From: Pseudomonas sp. PSKL.D1
GTDB taxonomy: Bacteria > Pseudomonadota > Gammaproteobacteria > Pseudomonadales > Pseudomonadaceae
Assembly (NCBI RefSeq): GCF_028898945.1
Contig: NZ_CP118607.1
Location: forward strand, 3,706,001 to 3,770,000
DNA: 64,000 bases
Direction: 5' to 3'
Part shown: positions 26,105 through 34,993 of the stretch, piece by piece
Position numbering within the stretch: the stretch's first letter is position 1
Layout: every line of letters begins with the position of its first letter
The notes under the pieces: generated by a model
Database searches by the model: none
The model's input: the letters and a program-made list of their open reading frames with translations, nothing else
Told to the model about the DNA's origin: nothing
Position numbers and translations under genes: made by a program

Positions 26105-27883
26105 TTACGGCGCGGGCTCGACATCGTGGAACGTCAGCCCGTCGCTGAGTGCCACCTGCCAAGGGTTGGCGCCGCCGGTTTCGACAAAGTGCACACCGTC
26201 GAAGCGTGAATCGCGCAGGCCGTCGATCTTCGCCTTGGCCGGCCCACTGAAGCGCACCCGCTCGAAGGCCAGCCCCTGGTGATAGGCGCCGTGCTGGCTG
26301 TCGCCCTTCACCTCGATGGCTGCCAACCCGGCGTTTTCCACGGTCACATCACTGACCCGCACATCGCGGAACTGCCCCGCCAGCGTTGACTTCTGATAGT
26401 CCAGCTTGGCGTTGGGATCGTTGTAATCCAGGGTAAAAATGAACGCCTGCTTGGCCGTGTTGCGCATGGCCGAGTCACGGAACACCACATTGCGGGCACC
26501 GCCGCCCATGAAGTTGGTGCTTTTCATGCGCAGCCCGGCATCGGTGCCATCGGACACGTTGTCTTCGGCCAGGATGTTCTGGATCCACGCCCCGGTGTGG
26601 CTGCCGGCCACCACCATGCCGTGGCCCTTGCGGAAGTAGTTGTTGAAGATCCAGGCATCTTCCTGGGGCTTCTGCTCGACAGCCTGCGCGCCCGTGCCCG
26701 CCGCGAAGTTGACGCAGTCGTCGCCGGTGTCGAAGAAGTTGTTGAACACCATCGCGCCCCGGCTGTTGGCGAATTCGATGCCATCGCCGTTGTTGGCGTC
26801 GAAGGTTTTGTGGGTGGTGTTGGCCAGCACCACGTTTTCGGTTTCGAGGTTCATGATGCCGTGGTAGGCCGGGTTGAGCACGGTGAAGCCGCCGTAGAAC
26901 ACGTTCTTCACGTTGCGCAGGGTGATCAACGATGAACGCATCTGGCCGTAGGCGTCCTTCACGTTCATGCCCTCGGCCACCGCCCGCTCGACCTGGGCCT
27001 TGGCCAGCACGCCATCCTGCATGTAGCGGGTGTTGTCGCTGGCCAGATACACCGGCAACGGCTGGCCGCGCTCATCAAGCACGTCGGCGCTGCGCTTCCA
27101 GCCATTGCCGTCGATGATGCCCTTGCCGACGATGCGGATGTTCTCGAAATGCTGATGCTGGTGTGGGTCGCGGGGCAAGGCGTTGATCAGCGAGGCCGGC
27201 CGCACGGTGGTGGAATACGGGTACTGGATGTAGCCGTCGCGCGGGTAATCCTCGGGGCGGTCGGAGCCGAGCAGCGTGGCGCCTTCGGCGATTTCCAGGG
27301 TCATGTTGCTTTTCAGGTACAGGGCACCGCTTTTGTAGGTGCCGGGTGGCAGCAGCACCTTGCAACCGGTGGTGCAGGCGTCGATGGCGTGCTGGATGGC
27401 GGCGGTGTCGAGGGTTTGACCGTCGCCTTTGGCGCCGTAGCGTTTTACATCGAACAGCGCTGGCACCTTGGTGGTACGTTGCACCACCACGGCGCTGTCG
27501 GCGGACTCCTGGCCATTACGGCCAACCGAGCGCACGGTGAAGCGGTACTCGGTGTTTGGCTTCAGGCCTTGGGCGGTGAAGCTGTGGATGGCGATGCGGT
27601 GGTGGAACTGGCGGGTGTCCTGGCGGTAGAACTGGTCGATGTAGGGCTTGGCTGGGGAGACCTGGGTGTTGTTGGTGTTGCTGCTGCCGAGCAGTTTGCC
27701 GTTGGCGTAGATGTGGTAATCGGTGATGTTGGTGTGGTTGGCGGGTTTTTGCCAGACCAGAATGATGTGCTGGTCGTCGTAGGCCAGGGTGGGGATTTGG
27801 GGTTTTACCGGGGCGTCGAGGGCCCAGAGTGGCAGGCTGACGGCCATGGCCAGGGTGCCTGCCAGGAGGTTTGTACATTGCAT
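26105..27883 (-). CDS. Secreted GH28 exo-polygalacturonase with N-terminal fibronectin III domain (PehX-like)
   Basis: A 592-residue protein from ATG 27883 with a signal peptide (residues 1-23). A fibronectin type III domain (about 30-130, ending near RTTKVPALFDV) precedes a right-handed beta-helix GH28 domain. All four GH28 motifs are present: NNGDGIEF (about 364), TGDDCVNF (about 387), GHGMV (about 419) and LRMKS (about 451). The domain order and length match exo-poly-alpha-galacturonosidase (PehX), which releases digalacturonate from pectate. It lies at the 3' end of the transporter cluster on the same strand, separated by a REP pair. Confidence 0.92.
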   Translation of the reverse strand: MQCTNLLAGTLAMAVSLPLWALDAPVKPQIPTLAYDDQHIILVWQKPANHTNITDYHIYANGKLLGSSNTNNTQVSPAKPYIDQFYRQDTRQFHHRIAIHSFTAQGLKPNTEYRFTVRSVGRNGQESADSAVVVQRTTKVPALFDVKRYGAKGDGQTLDTAAIQHAIDACTTGCKVLLPPGTYKSGALYLKSNMTLEIAEGATLLGSDRPEDYPRDGYIQYPYSTTVRPASLINALPRDPHQHQHFENIRIVGKGIIDGNGWKRSADVLDERGQPLPVYLASDNTRYMQDGVLAKAQVERAVAEGMNVKDAYGQMRSSLITLRNVKNVFYGGFTVLNPAYHGIMNLETENVVLANTTHKTFDANNGDGIEFANSRGAMVFNNFFDTGDDCVNFAAGTGAQAVEQKPQEDAWIFNNYFRKGHGMVVAGSHTGAWIQNILAEDNVSDGTDAGLRMKSTNFMGGGARNVVFRDSAMRNTAKQAFIFTLDYNDPNAKLDYQKSTLAGQFRDVRVSDVTVENAGLAAIEVKGDSQHGAYHQGLAFERVRFSGPAKAKIDGLRDSRFDGVHFVETGGANPWQVALSDGLTFHDVEPAP

Positions 27884-27920
27884 GGATGGCTTCCTTGTAA
27901 TCAGGCTATTGCGCAACCTC

Positions 27921-28015
27921 TGTAGGAGCGGCTTCAGCCGCGATGAAGCCGACGCGGTGGATGGCACCGGCGTTGCCGGTGATCGCGGCTGAAGCCGCTC
28001 CTACAAGGGAGGGTC
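27921..28015. repeat. REP pair between the ABC operon and the polygalacturonase gene
   Basis: TGTAGGAGCGGCTTCAGCCG... and ...GGCTGAAGCCGCTCCTACA face each other within one direction of transcription. It may stabilise the upstream mRNA or reduce readthrough into the GH28 gene. Confidence 0.85.
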
Positions 28016-28016
28016 G

Positions 28017-28778
28017 TCAGGTCAATTCAGCACTGAAGTCGCGGCTGGCCTGCACCAGCATGCGGGTGTAGTCGTGGCAGGCCAGGTCCTGGCTCAGGGC
28101 CTGGCTGTCCAGCCGCTCGACGATCCGCCCGTGCTGCATCACCGCCACCTTGTCGCACAGGTGGCTGACCACGCCCAAATCGTGCGTGACCATCAGGTAG
28201 GTGAGTTTCTCGCGCTCACGCAAATCTGCCAGCAGGTTAAGGATCTCGGCCTGCACCGACACATCCAGCGCCGAGGTCGGTTCGTCCAGCAGCAACACCC
28301 GCGGCTGCAGGATCAACGCCCGGGCAATCGCCACCCGCTGGCGCTGCCCGCCGGACAACTGGTGCGGGTAGCGATAGCGGAAGCTCTCGTTCAAACCGAC
28401 CTTGGCCAGGATGTCGTTGATGCGGTCGTCACGCTCGTCCATGGCATGGATGATCAACGGCTCGCGCAGGGCCGTGTCGATGGTGTGGCGCGGGTGCAAT
28501 GAGCCGTACGGGTCCTGAAACACCATCTGCACCTTGCGAAAATGTTCCTTTGGGATTTTGTGCTGCAGCGGCACGCCGGCAATGCTCAGCGCCCCGCTCC
28601 AGTGCCGGTACTGGCCGGCCAGGCAACGCAGCACGGTGGTTTTGCCGGAGCCCGACTCACCCACCAAACCGAACGACTCGCCGTCCTCGACGCTGAGGTT
28701 CACATCATGCAGCACCTGGTTGAGCGTGGAGCCTGCGCCAAAACTCAGGTTCAGCGCGTGTGCTTGGATCATCGACAT
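28017..28778 (-). CDS. Opp/Dpp-type ABC transporter ATPase (F-type)
   Basis: A 253-residue ATPase from ATG 28778 (GAGGGA upstream). Walker A is GESGSGKTT, signature LSGGQRQRVAIARAL, Walker B VLLLDEPTSALD, switch VTHDLG. Together with the adjacent D-type ATPase it drives a peptide/nickel/oligosaccharide-type importer. In this locus the likely cargo is an oligogalacturonide or galacturonate dimer released by the GH28 enzyme, although Opp-class importers for such sugars are less common than TogMNAB. Confidence 0.88.
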   Translation of the reverse strand: MSMIQAHALNLSFGAGSTLNQVLHDVNLSVEDGESFGLVGESGSGKTTVLRCLAGQYRHWSGALSIAGVPLQHKIPKEHFRKVQMVFQDPYGSLHPRHTIDTALREPLIIHAMDERDDRINDILAKVGLNESFRYRYPHQLSGGQRQRVAIARALILQPRVLLLDEPTSALDVSVQAEILNLLADLREREKLTYLMVTHDLGVVSHLCDKVAVMQHGRIVERLDSQALSQDLACHDYTRMLVQASRDFSAELT

Positions 28779-28788
28779 AACAAGTCCC

Positions 28789-29628
28789 TCAGCAGGTGAG
28801 CCACAGCGGGTCGCGTTGCAACACCGGCAGGCGTGGGCGGCGGTTGTCCATGCTGGGCAAGGCCGCCAGCAGGCCACGGGTATAGGGGTGTTCGGCGTAA
28901 TGCAGGTCGCAGGCGGCCAGCGACTCGACCACCCGCCCGGCGTACATCACCAACACCCGGTCGCAGTAGTTGCGCACCAGGTTGAGGTCGTGGCTGACGA
29001 ACACCAGCCCCATCTGCTGCTCCACCACCAACTCTTCCAGCACGTTCAGCACTTGCTGGCGCACCGACACATCCAGCGCCGAGGTGGGCTCGTCGGCAAT
29101 GATCACCTCCGGGTTGGTGATTACCATCATGGCGATCATGATGCGTTGGCCCATGCCGCCGCTGACTTCGTGCGGGTACAGGTTGTACACCCGCTGCGGG
29201 TCGCGGATGTGCACCTTTTCCAGCATCAGCAACACCCGCTCGCGGGCTTCGCTGCGGCTGGCCTTGTGGTGCGCCAGGTACGCCTCGGCGATCTGGTCGC
29301 CCACCTTGACCACCGGGTTGAGCGAGTATTTCGGGTCTTGCATGATCATCGAGATGCGGTTGCCACGGATTTTCTGCATGGCCTTTTCACTGGCGCCGAG
29401 CAGGTCCACGTCGCCAAAGTTCAGGGCCTTGGCAGTGATCTGTGCGCTGGCCGGGTGCAGCTTGAGCAAGCTGCGCCCGACCGTGGACTTGCCCGAGCCG
29501 GATTCGCCCACAATGGCCAGCTTTTCCCGCCCCAGGGTGAACGACACATCGCGCACCGCGTGCATCACTTTCTTGCCATTGACGAAGCGCACGTTAAGCG
29601 AATCGACATTGAGTTTGTGTGCCGACAT
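28789..29628 (-). CDS. Opp/Dpp-type ABC transporter ATPase (D-type)
   Basis: A 279-residue ATPase: Walker A GESGSGKST, signature VSGGMGQRIMIAMM, Walker B VIIADEPTSALD, and a C-terminal oligopeptide-transporter extension (HPYTRGLLAALPSMDNRRPRLP) that in this family often binds a 4Fe-4S cluster; the Cys residues expected for that are mostly absent here. It lies 11 bases after the permease gene upstream. Confidence 0.88.
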   Translation of the reverse strand: MSAHKLNVDSLNVRFVNGKKVMHAVRDVSFTLGREKLAIVGESGSGKSTVGRSLLKLHPASAQITAKALNFGDVDLLGASEKAMQKIRGNRISMIMQDPKYSLNPVVKVGDQIAEAYLAHHKASRSEARERVLLMLEKVHIRDPQRVYNLYPHEVSGGMGQRIMIAMMVITNPEVIIADEPTSALDVSVRQQVLNVLEELVVEQQMGLVFVSHDLNLVRNYCDRVLVMYAGRVVESLAACDLHYAEHPYTRGLLAALPSMDNRRPRLPVLQRDPLWLTC

Positions 29629-29639
29629 AAAGCCTCCGG

Positions 29640-30557
29640 TTATTCGCTACGTGGGTCGAGAATGTCCCGCAGGCCATCGCCCAGCAGGTTGAACGCCAGG
29701 CTCACCAGCATGATCGCTGCACCCGGTACCGCCACCAGCCACCAGCATTCGAGCATGTAGCGCCGCCCGGTGGAGATCATCGCCCCCCACTCCGGCAACG
29801 GCGCCTGGGCGCCCAGGCCGAGAAAGCCCAATGCGGCGGCGGTGAGGATGATGCCGGCCATGTTCATGGTCAGGCGGATGATCACCGACGACAGGCACAT
29901 GGGCACGATGTGGCGAAGGATGATGCGCGCAGGCGACGCCCCTTGCAGTTGCACCGCCACCACAAAGTCGGCCTTGCGCAGCGATAACGTTTCGGCTCGC
30001 GCCAGGCGGGCGATCGGCGGCCAGGAGGTGAGCGCGATGGCCACCACGGCATGCTCCAGGCCAGGGCCGAGCGCGGCGATGAAGGCCAGCGCCAGCACCA
30101 GGCTGGGGAACGAGATGAAGATGTCGGTGATGCGCATGAACACGGTATCGACGATACCGCCGAAGTAACCCGACACGGTGCCGATGAACAGCCCGATGGG
30201 GCCGACGATCACCGTGACCAGGGTGATGATGTACAGCGTGATGCGCGAGCCGTACACCAGCCGGCTGAAGATGTCGCGGCCGTACTCGTCGGTGCCGAAC
30301 CAGTGCGCGGCGCCGGGCGCCTGCAAGGCGTTGGCAAGGTTTTGCGCCACCGGGTCGTGGGTGGCGATCCACGGCGCGAACGCCGCCACCACCACCAGCA
30401 TCGTGGCCACCAGCAACCCCACCAGGGTCAGCGGGTTGCGCAGCAGGTGGCGCAGCACCTTGAGGCTGCTTTGGCACAACGCGTCGAGGCTGGAGGCTGG
30501 CATAGGGGCCGCCTGCGCCTTGGCGCCGGTATCGGATGAAGACATGTTGGCAATCAT
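29640..30557 (-). CDS. Opp/Dpp-type permease (C-type)
   Basis: A 305-residue permease with six membrane segments and the N-terminal OppC signature AHWFGTDEYGRDIFSRLVYGSR. The EAA loop lies in RAETLSLRKADFVVAVQLQGASPARIILRHIVP. Two ATGs are possible (30563 and 30557); the GGAG site is correctly spaced only for 30557. It pairs with the B-type permease at 32247-33284. Confidence 0.87.
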   Translation of the reverse strand: MIANMSSSDTGAKAQAAPMPASSLDALCQSSLKVLRHLLRNPLTLVGLLVATMLVVVAAFAPWIATHDPVAQNLANALQAPGAAHWFGTDEYGRDIFSRLVYGSRITLYIITLVTVIVGPIGLFIGTVSGYFGGIVDTVFMRITDIFISFPSLVLALAFIAALGPGLEHAVVAIALTSWPPIARLARAETLSLRKADFVVAVQLQGASPARIILRHIVPMCLSSVIIRLTMNMAGIILTAAALGFLGLGAQAPLPEWGAMISTGRRYMLECWWLVAVPGAAIMLVSLAFNLLGDGLRDILDPRSE

Positions 30558-30581
30558 TGGCATGCTCCGGAGCTAAACGTA

Positions 30582-32192
30582 TCAGCGTTGCTTGTAGACG
30601 CCCAGGTAACGGGTGGCTTCGGCGTCATCGCCGCTGAAGCCCCGGATATCGGCCGCACTAACGGCGGTGTCGGTCATTTGCGAAATCATCATGATCGGGC
30701 CCACTTGCTGGTCGTAGCGCTGCTGCGCCTGGTGGTACAGGCCCAGGCGCTTGCCCGCATCGCGCTCGACCCCGGCCTGGTCGATCAGCTGGTTAAGCTG
30801 CTGGTCGAAGAACGAAGCGCGCCAGCCCTGGAAGTTCGGCAGGCCCGCCGCGTCGCTGTTGTCGGGGTTGTAGGCAAAGGTGCGCAGGCTGAAGTACGGG
30901 TGCGGGTAACGCTCGGCGCCCCGCGCCACGATCATGTCGAAGTTGCGTGCGCGCATGGCGCCGTACACCTGGTTGCCGGTGCCGGTGACGATGCTGGCCT
31001 TGATCCCGCCTTCGGCCAGGGTGGCCTGCATGCGGGCGGCGATGTCGATGAAAGGCGGTTCGGACAGCGTGCGGATGGTGGTGGTGAAGCCTTGCGGGTA
31101 GCCCGCTTCGGCCAGCAGCGCCTTGGCCTTGGCGACGTCGAGGTGGTAGCCCGGGTCGGGCAGGCGCGCCTGCAAGCCCAGCTGCATGGGCTGCTGGTTG
31201 AGCACGCCGTAATGCGGCATCACCTGTTGGTCGATGCCCTGGTAGTCGATCAGGTTGCGCACCGCTTCGCGCACTTTCTGGTTGGCGAACTGCGGCTGCT
31301 TCATGCTCATGGCCACGTAGTACATGGTGCCGCGTTGCAGGGGCTGCACCTGCAACGTGGCCGCGTGCTCGATGGCCTTGATGTCGGGCGCGGCCATGCC
31401 AAAGGCCAGGTCCAGGTCGCCGCGCTCCAGCATCAGGCGCAGCGATTGCGACTCGGTCATGTGCCGCACCAGCACCCGCTTCATCTTGGCCGGGCCTGCC
31501 CAGTAGCCGTCGAAGCGGGTCATGATCAAGGCGTCGTTGGCGCTCCATTTGCTCAGGGTGTACGGCCCGCTGCCCGCCTCGTTGGTGACCAGCCAGGCAG
31601 CGCCCAGGTCGCCGTTCTTTTCGTGCTTCAACGCTTGCAGCCGGTCGACCACCACCGCGCTGGGTGAGGTCGCCAGCGAGTCGATCAGCAGCAAGGGATC
31701 GGTGGGCTGCGGCAGGTCGATCACCAGGGTGTGGGCATCGGTGGCGCGGATCAGCCCCTGAATGTTGTCGACGGTGTAGCCGTAGGCCTTCCAGGTGGTG
31801 GCCAGGCCAAAGTTGAGCTTCATCACCCGGTACAGCGACCAGGCCACGTCTTCAGCGGTGAGCGGGTTGCCGGAATGGAACTTCACATCGCTGCGCAGGT
31901 GGAAGGTAACTTGCTTGCCGTCGTCGCTCACCTGCCAGCGCTCGGCCAGTTGTGGCAGGTGCTGTTCCGGGTTGCCGTTGTCGCGCTTGACCAGCGTGTC
32001 GTACAGGTTGGCATTGATGCCGGAGGCATCCAGGCCGGGGGCGTTGGCAGGGTCGATGGAAAACAGGTTGACCATGCTCATGCCGACCACCAGTTGGTCG
32101 GCCGGCGTCTTCGCCAGGGCCGGCGCCATTGGGCCTAAAGCCAGCAATGCGCCCAGCAGGCTCAGGCGCAAGGTGGGGAATGCAATGTTCAT
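30582..32192 (-). CDS. Family 5 extracellular solute-binding protein, copy 1
   Basis: A 536-residue SBP_bac_5 protein with a signal peptide (residues 1-27, ending PAMAPALA) from ATG 32192 (AAGGAC upstream). Conserved blocks LAERWQVSDDGKQVTFHLRSDVKFHSGNPLTAEDV and GSGPYTLSKWS define the family of DppA/OppA-like receptors. It is paralogous to the SBP at 33313-34923, with near-identical mature N-termini (AKTPADQL-VGMSM-NL). Probable receptor for an oligogalacturonide-type ligand. Confidence 0.88.
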   Translation of the reverse strand: MNIAFPTLRLSLLGALLALGPMAPALAKTPADQLVVGMSMVNLFSIDPANAPGLDASGINANLYDTLVKRDNGNPEQHLPQLAERWQVSDDGKQVTFHLRSDVKFHSGNPLTAEDVAWSLYRVMKLNFGLATTWKAYGYTVDNIQGLIRATDAHTLVIDLPQPTDPLLLIDSLATSPSAVVVDRLQALKHEKNGDLGAAWLVTNEAGSGPYTLSKWSANDALIMTRFDGYWAGPAKMKRVLVRHMTESQSLRLMLERGDLDLAFGMAAPDIKAIEHAATLQVQPLQRGTMYYVAMSMKQPQFANQKVREAVRNLIDYQGIDQQVMPHYGVLNQQPMQLGLQARLPDPGYHLDVAKAKALLAEAGYPQGFTTTIRTLSEPPFIDIAARMQATLAEGGIKASIVTGTGNQVYGAMRARNFDMIVARGAERYPHPYFSLRTFAYNPDNSDAAGLPNFQGWRASFFDQQLNQLIDQAGVERDAGKRLGLYHQAQQRYDQQVGPIMMISQMTDTAVSAADIRGFSGDDAEATRYLGVYKQR

Positions 32193-32246
32193 GTGGGCGT
32201 CCTTCTTTTTATTGTTGTTCACTGTGTTCGCGTGGCTGAGGCGGGC

Positions 32247-33284
32247 TCAGCGGGTCCTTGGGTCGAACACTTTGTACAGCGCGTCGCTGACCAGGTTGAG
32301 GGCAACGAAGATCAGGCCGATGATCAGCACGCAACCCATCACCGCGTTCATGTCACCAAGCATCAGGCTGCTGGTGAGGTACTGGCCAAAGCCCGGCCAG
32401 GCAAACACCGTTTCGATCAGCACCGCGCCTTCGAGCAGCGAGCCATAGGCCAGCGCCACCACGGTGAGCAGTTGCACGAGGATGTTGCGAAACGCATGGC
32501 CCCACACCACCTGGCGGCGCGACAGGCCTTTTACCCGGGCGGTGATGATGTATTCCTGCGACAGCTGTTCAAGCATGAAGCTGCGGGTCATGCGGCTGAT
32601 GTAGGCCACCGAGTTCAAGCCCAGGATCAACGCCGGCAACACGATATGGCGCAAGGCACTGGCAAAGGCTTCCCAGTCACGGGCCAGCGCGGTGTCGATC
32701 AGCAGCAGGCCGGTAACCTCATCGACCATGCCGTCGTAGGCCAGGTCGATGCGCCCTGCCCCGCCCGCCCAACCCAGCCAGGCGTAGAACACCAGCAGGC
32801 CCATCATGCCCACCCAGAAAATCGGCGTGGAGTAACCGAACAGCGTGATCACCCGCGCCACATGGTCGCCCACCCGCCCCTGATTGCTGGCCGCGACCAC
32901 GCCCAGCGGCAGGCCGATGACGATGCCAAACAGGATCGCCAGAGTGGCCAGCTCGATGGTGGCCGGGAACACGCGCTTGATGTCTTCCAGCACCGGGTGG
33001 CCGGTAAGCAGCGCGTTGCCGAAGTCGCCGTGCAGCAGGTCGCTGAGGTACAGGCCGAACTGCGCCCACAGCGGTTTGTCCAGGCCCATGGCCCGGTACA
33101 CCTGTTCGTAGGTGGAGCTGTCGGCATCAGGGCCGACCACGGCCAGCACCGGGTCCAGCGGCATCACCCGGCCAATGAAAAACGTCATCGCCAGCAGGCC
33201 CAGCAGGGTGACCAGCACCGTGCTGGCCCGGCGGGCAGTGCCGGACACCCGGGTGCCGAACACAGAGGCAGTTGAAAGCAACAT
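32247..33284 (-). CDS. Opp/Dpp-type permease (B-type)
   Basis: A 345-residue permease with about six membrane segments. It shows the OppB features YRAMGLDKPLWAQFGLYLSDLLHGDFG and the EAA loop in MTRSFMLEQLSQEYIITARVKGLSRRQVVWGHAFRN. It lies between the two paralogous solute-binding protein genes, so the operon order is SBP-permease-SBP-permease-ATPase-ATPase. Confidence 0.88.
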   Translation of the reverse strand: MLLSTASVFGTRVSGTARRASTVLVTLLGLLAMTFFIGRVMPLDPVLAVVGPDADSSTYEQVYRAMGLDKPLWAQFGLYLSDLLHGDFGNALLTGHPVLEDIKRVFPATIELATLAILFGIVIGLPLGVVAASNQGRVGDHVARVITLFGYSTPIFWVGMMGLLVFYAWLGWAGGAGRIDLAYDGMVDEVTGLLLIDTALARDWEAFASALRHIVLPALILGLNSVAYISRMTRSFMLEQLSQEYIITARVKGLSRRQVVWGHAFRNILVQLLTVVALAYGSLLEGAVLIETVFAWPGFGQYLTSSLMLGDMNAVMGCVLIIGLIFVALNLVSDALYKVFDPRTR

Positions 33285-33312
33285 AACAGGCTCCTGAAAA
33301 AGGCAGTTCGGC

Positions 33313-34923
33313 TCAGCGCGCTTTGTACACGTCTTTGTAGCGGGTGGTGGCGGCGCTGTGGGCCTGATAATCCTGAACGTCGTGGTACAGCACCACGGTG
33401 TCGGTCATCTGCGACACGGGTAAAATCGCCCCCACTTGCTGGTCCAGGGTGTTCTGGATCTGCTGGTACTGCGCCAGTTGCCGCGCCTTGTCGGGCTCTA
33501 CTTCGGCTTGCTCGATCAGCTGGTTCAGCTCCGGGCTGTAGAACGAAGTGCGCCAGCCCTGGAAGTTGCTGAGCTTGGCGGCGTCGCGGTTGTCCGGGTT
33601 GTACACCAGCGTGCGCAGGCTGGAATGCGGGTGGCGTTCGGCACCACCGCCGCCACGGCCGACCAGCATGTCGAAGGTGCGGTCACGCATGGCGCCATAC
33701 ACCTGGTTGCCGGTGCCGGTGACGATGGTGGCCTTGATGCCGGCCTGGGCCAGGGTGGCCTGCAGGCTGGAGGCGATGTTGATGAAGGGCGGCTCGGTCA
33801 GCACGCGGATGGTGGTGTTGAAACCGTTGGGGTAACCCGCTTCGGCCAGCAGCTTTTTGGCTTCGGCCACGTTCAGGGTGTAGCCCGGGTCGTCCAGCCG
33901 CGCGGGCAGGCCCAGGGGCAGTGGGCGCTGGTTAAGCTGGCCATAATGGGGCATCACGGTCTGGTTGATACCCTGGTAGTCGATCAACGAACGCACGGCC
34001 CGGCGCACGCGGGCGTCGTCGAAGGGCTTGTTTTTCACGCTCAGGGCCACGTAATAGAGCGTGCCACGCTGTACGGTCTGGGTGCGTACCTGGTCGGACT
34101 TTTCCAGGGCTTCGATGTCGGGCGCGGACATGCCTTTGGCCAGGTCCAGGTCACCGCGTTCGACCATCAGCCGCAGCGACTGCGACTCGGTCATGTTGCG
34201 CATGACCACGCGCTTGAGCTTGGCCGGGCCGCCCCAGTAGCCGTCGAAGCGGTTCATCAGGATCACGTCGTTGGCGCGCCAGTCCTTGAGAATGAACGGC
34301 CCGCTGCCGGCCGCGTGGGTGGTGAGCCAGGCCCCGCCCAGGTCGTTGCCCTGCTGGTGTTGCAGCACCACCTTGCGATCGAGGATGAAGGCACTGGGCG
34401 ACGTGGCCAGGGTGTTGAGCACCAGCATCGGGTCGGTGGGGCGCGGCAGGTCGAGCACGAAGGTGTGCTCATCCGTGGCGCGCATGTGTTGCTCGACGTT
34501 GTCGGCCGTAAAGCCATAGGCCTTCCAGGTTGAAGCCAGGGCCAGGTTCAGCTTGAGCACACGCTGCAGCGACCAGGCGACATCCTCGGCCGTGAGCGCA
34601 TTGCCAGACTGGAACTGCACCCCTTGGCGCAGGTTGAAGGTGAGGGTCTTGCGGTCGTCGCTGACCTGCCAGCGTTCGGCCAGCGCCGGCACCAACTGGT
34701 CGGGCTGTTTGGCATCCTGCACCAGCAGCATGTCGTACAGGTTGGCGTTGACCTCCGACACATCCAGCCCGGTAGCCGCGGCCGGGTCCAGCGACAGCAG
34801 GTTGATCATGCTCATGCCGACAATCAACTGGTCGGCCGGCGTTTTGGCTAGCGCGGCAGGCACCTGCGCCAGGGTGAGTGATGCCGCAAGCACCCCCGCC
34901 CAGAATCTTGGGAAACCCTTCAT
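33313..34923 (-). CDS. Family 5 extracellular solute-binding protein, copy 2
   Basis: A 536-residue paralogue of the other SBP with a signal peptide (residues 1-26). Shared blocks include LAERWQVSDDRKTLTFNLRQGVQFQSGNALTAEDVAWSL, GSGPFILKDWRANDVILMNRFDGYWGGPAKLKRV and the C-terminal YKDVYKAR. Two receptors for one transporter would allow two related ligands, for example saturated and unsaturated oligogalacturonides. This is inference. Confidence 0.88.
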   Translation of the reverse strand: MKGFPRFWAGVLAASLTLAQVPAALAKTPADQLIVGMSMINLLSLDPAAATGLDVSEVNANLYDMLLVQDAKQPDQLVPALAERWQVSDDRKTLTFNLRQGVQFQSGNALTAEDVAWSLQRVLKLNLALASTWKAYGFTADNVEQHMRATDEHTFVLDLPRPTDPMLVLNTLATSPSAFILDRKVVLQHQQGNDLGGAWLTTHAAGSGPFILKDWRANDVILMNRFDGYWGGPAKLKRVVMRNMTESQSLRLMVERGDLDLAKGMSAPDIEALEKSDQVRTQTVQRGTLYYVALSVKNKPFDDARVRRAVRSLIDYQGINQTVMPHYGQLNQRPLPLGLPARLDDPGYTLNVAEAKKLLAEAGYPNGFNTTIRVLTEPPFINIASSLQATLAQAGIKATIVTGTGNQVYGAMRDRTFDMLVGRGGGGAERHPHSSLRTLVYNPDNRDAAKLSNFQGWRTSFYSPELNQLIEQAEVEPDKARQLAQYQQIQNTLDQQVGAILPVSQMTDTVVLYHDVQDYQAHSAATTRYKDVYKAR

Positions 34924-34993
34924 GTGAGAAAGCCTTTTTTGTAGTTATTGGACTCTCGGGCGGCGCGCCTTCAGCACGCCGCCATGCCACGAA

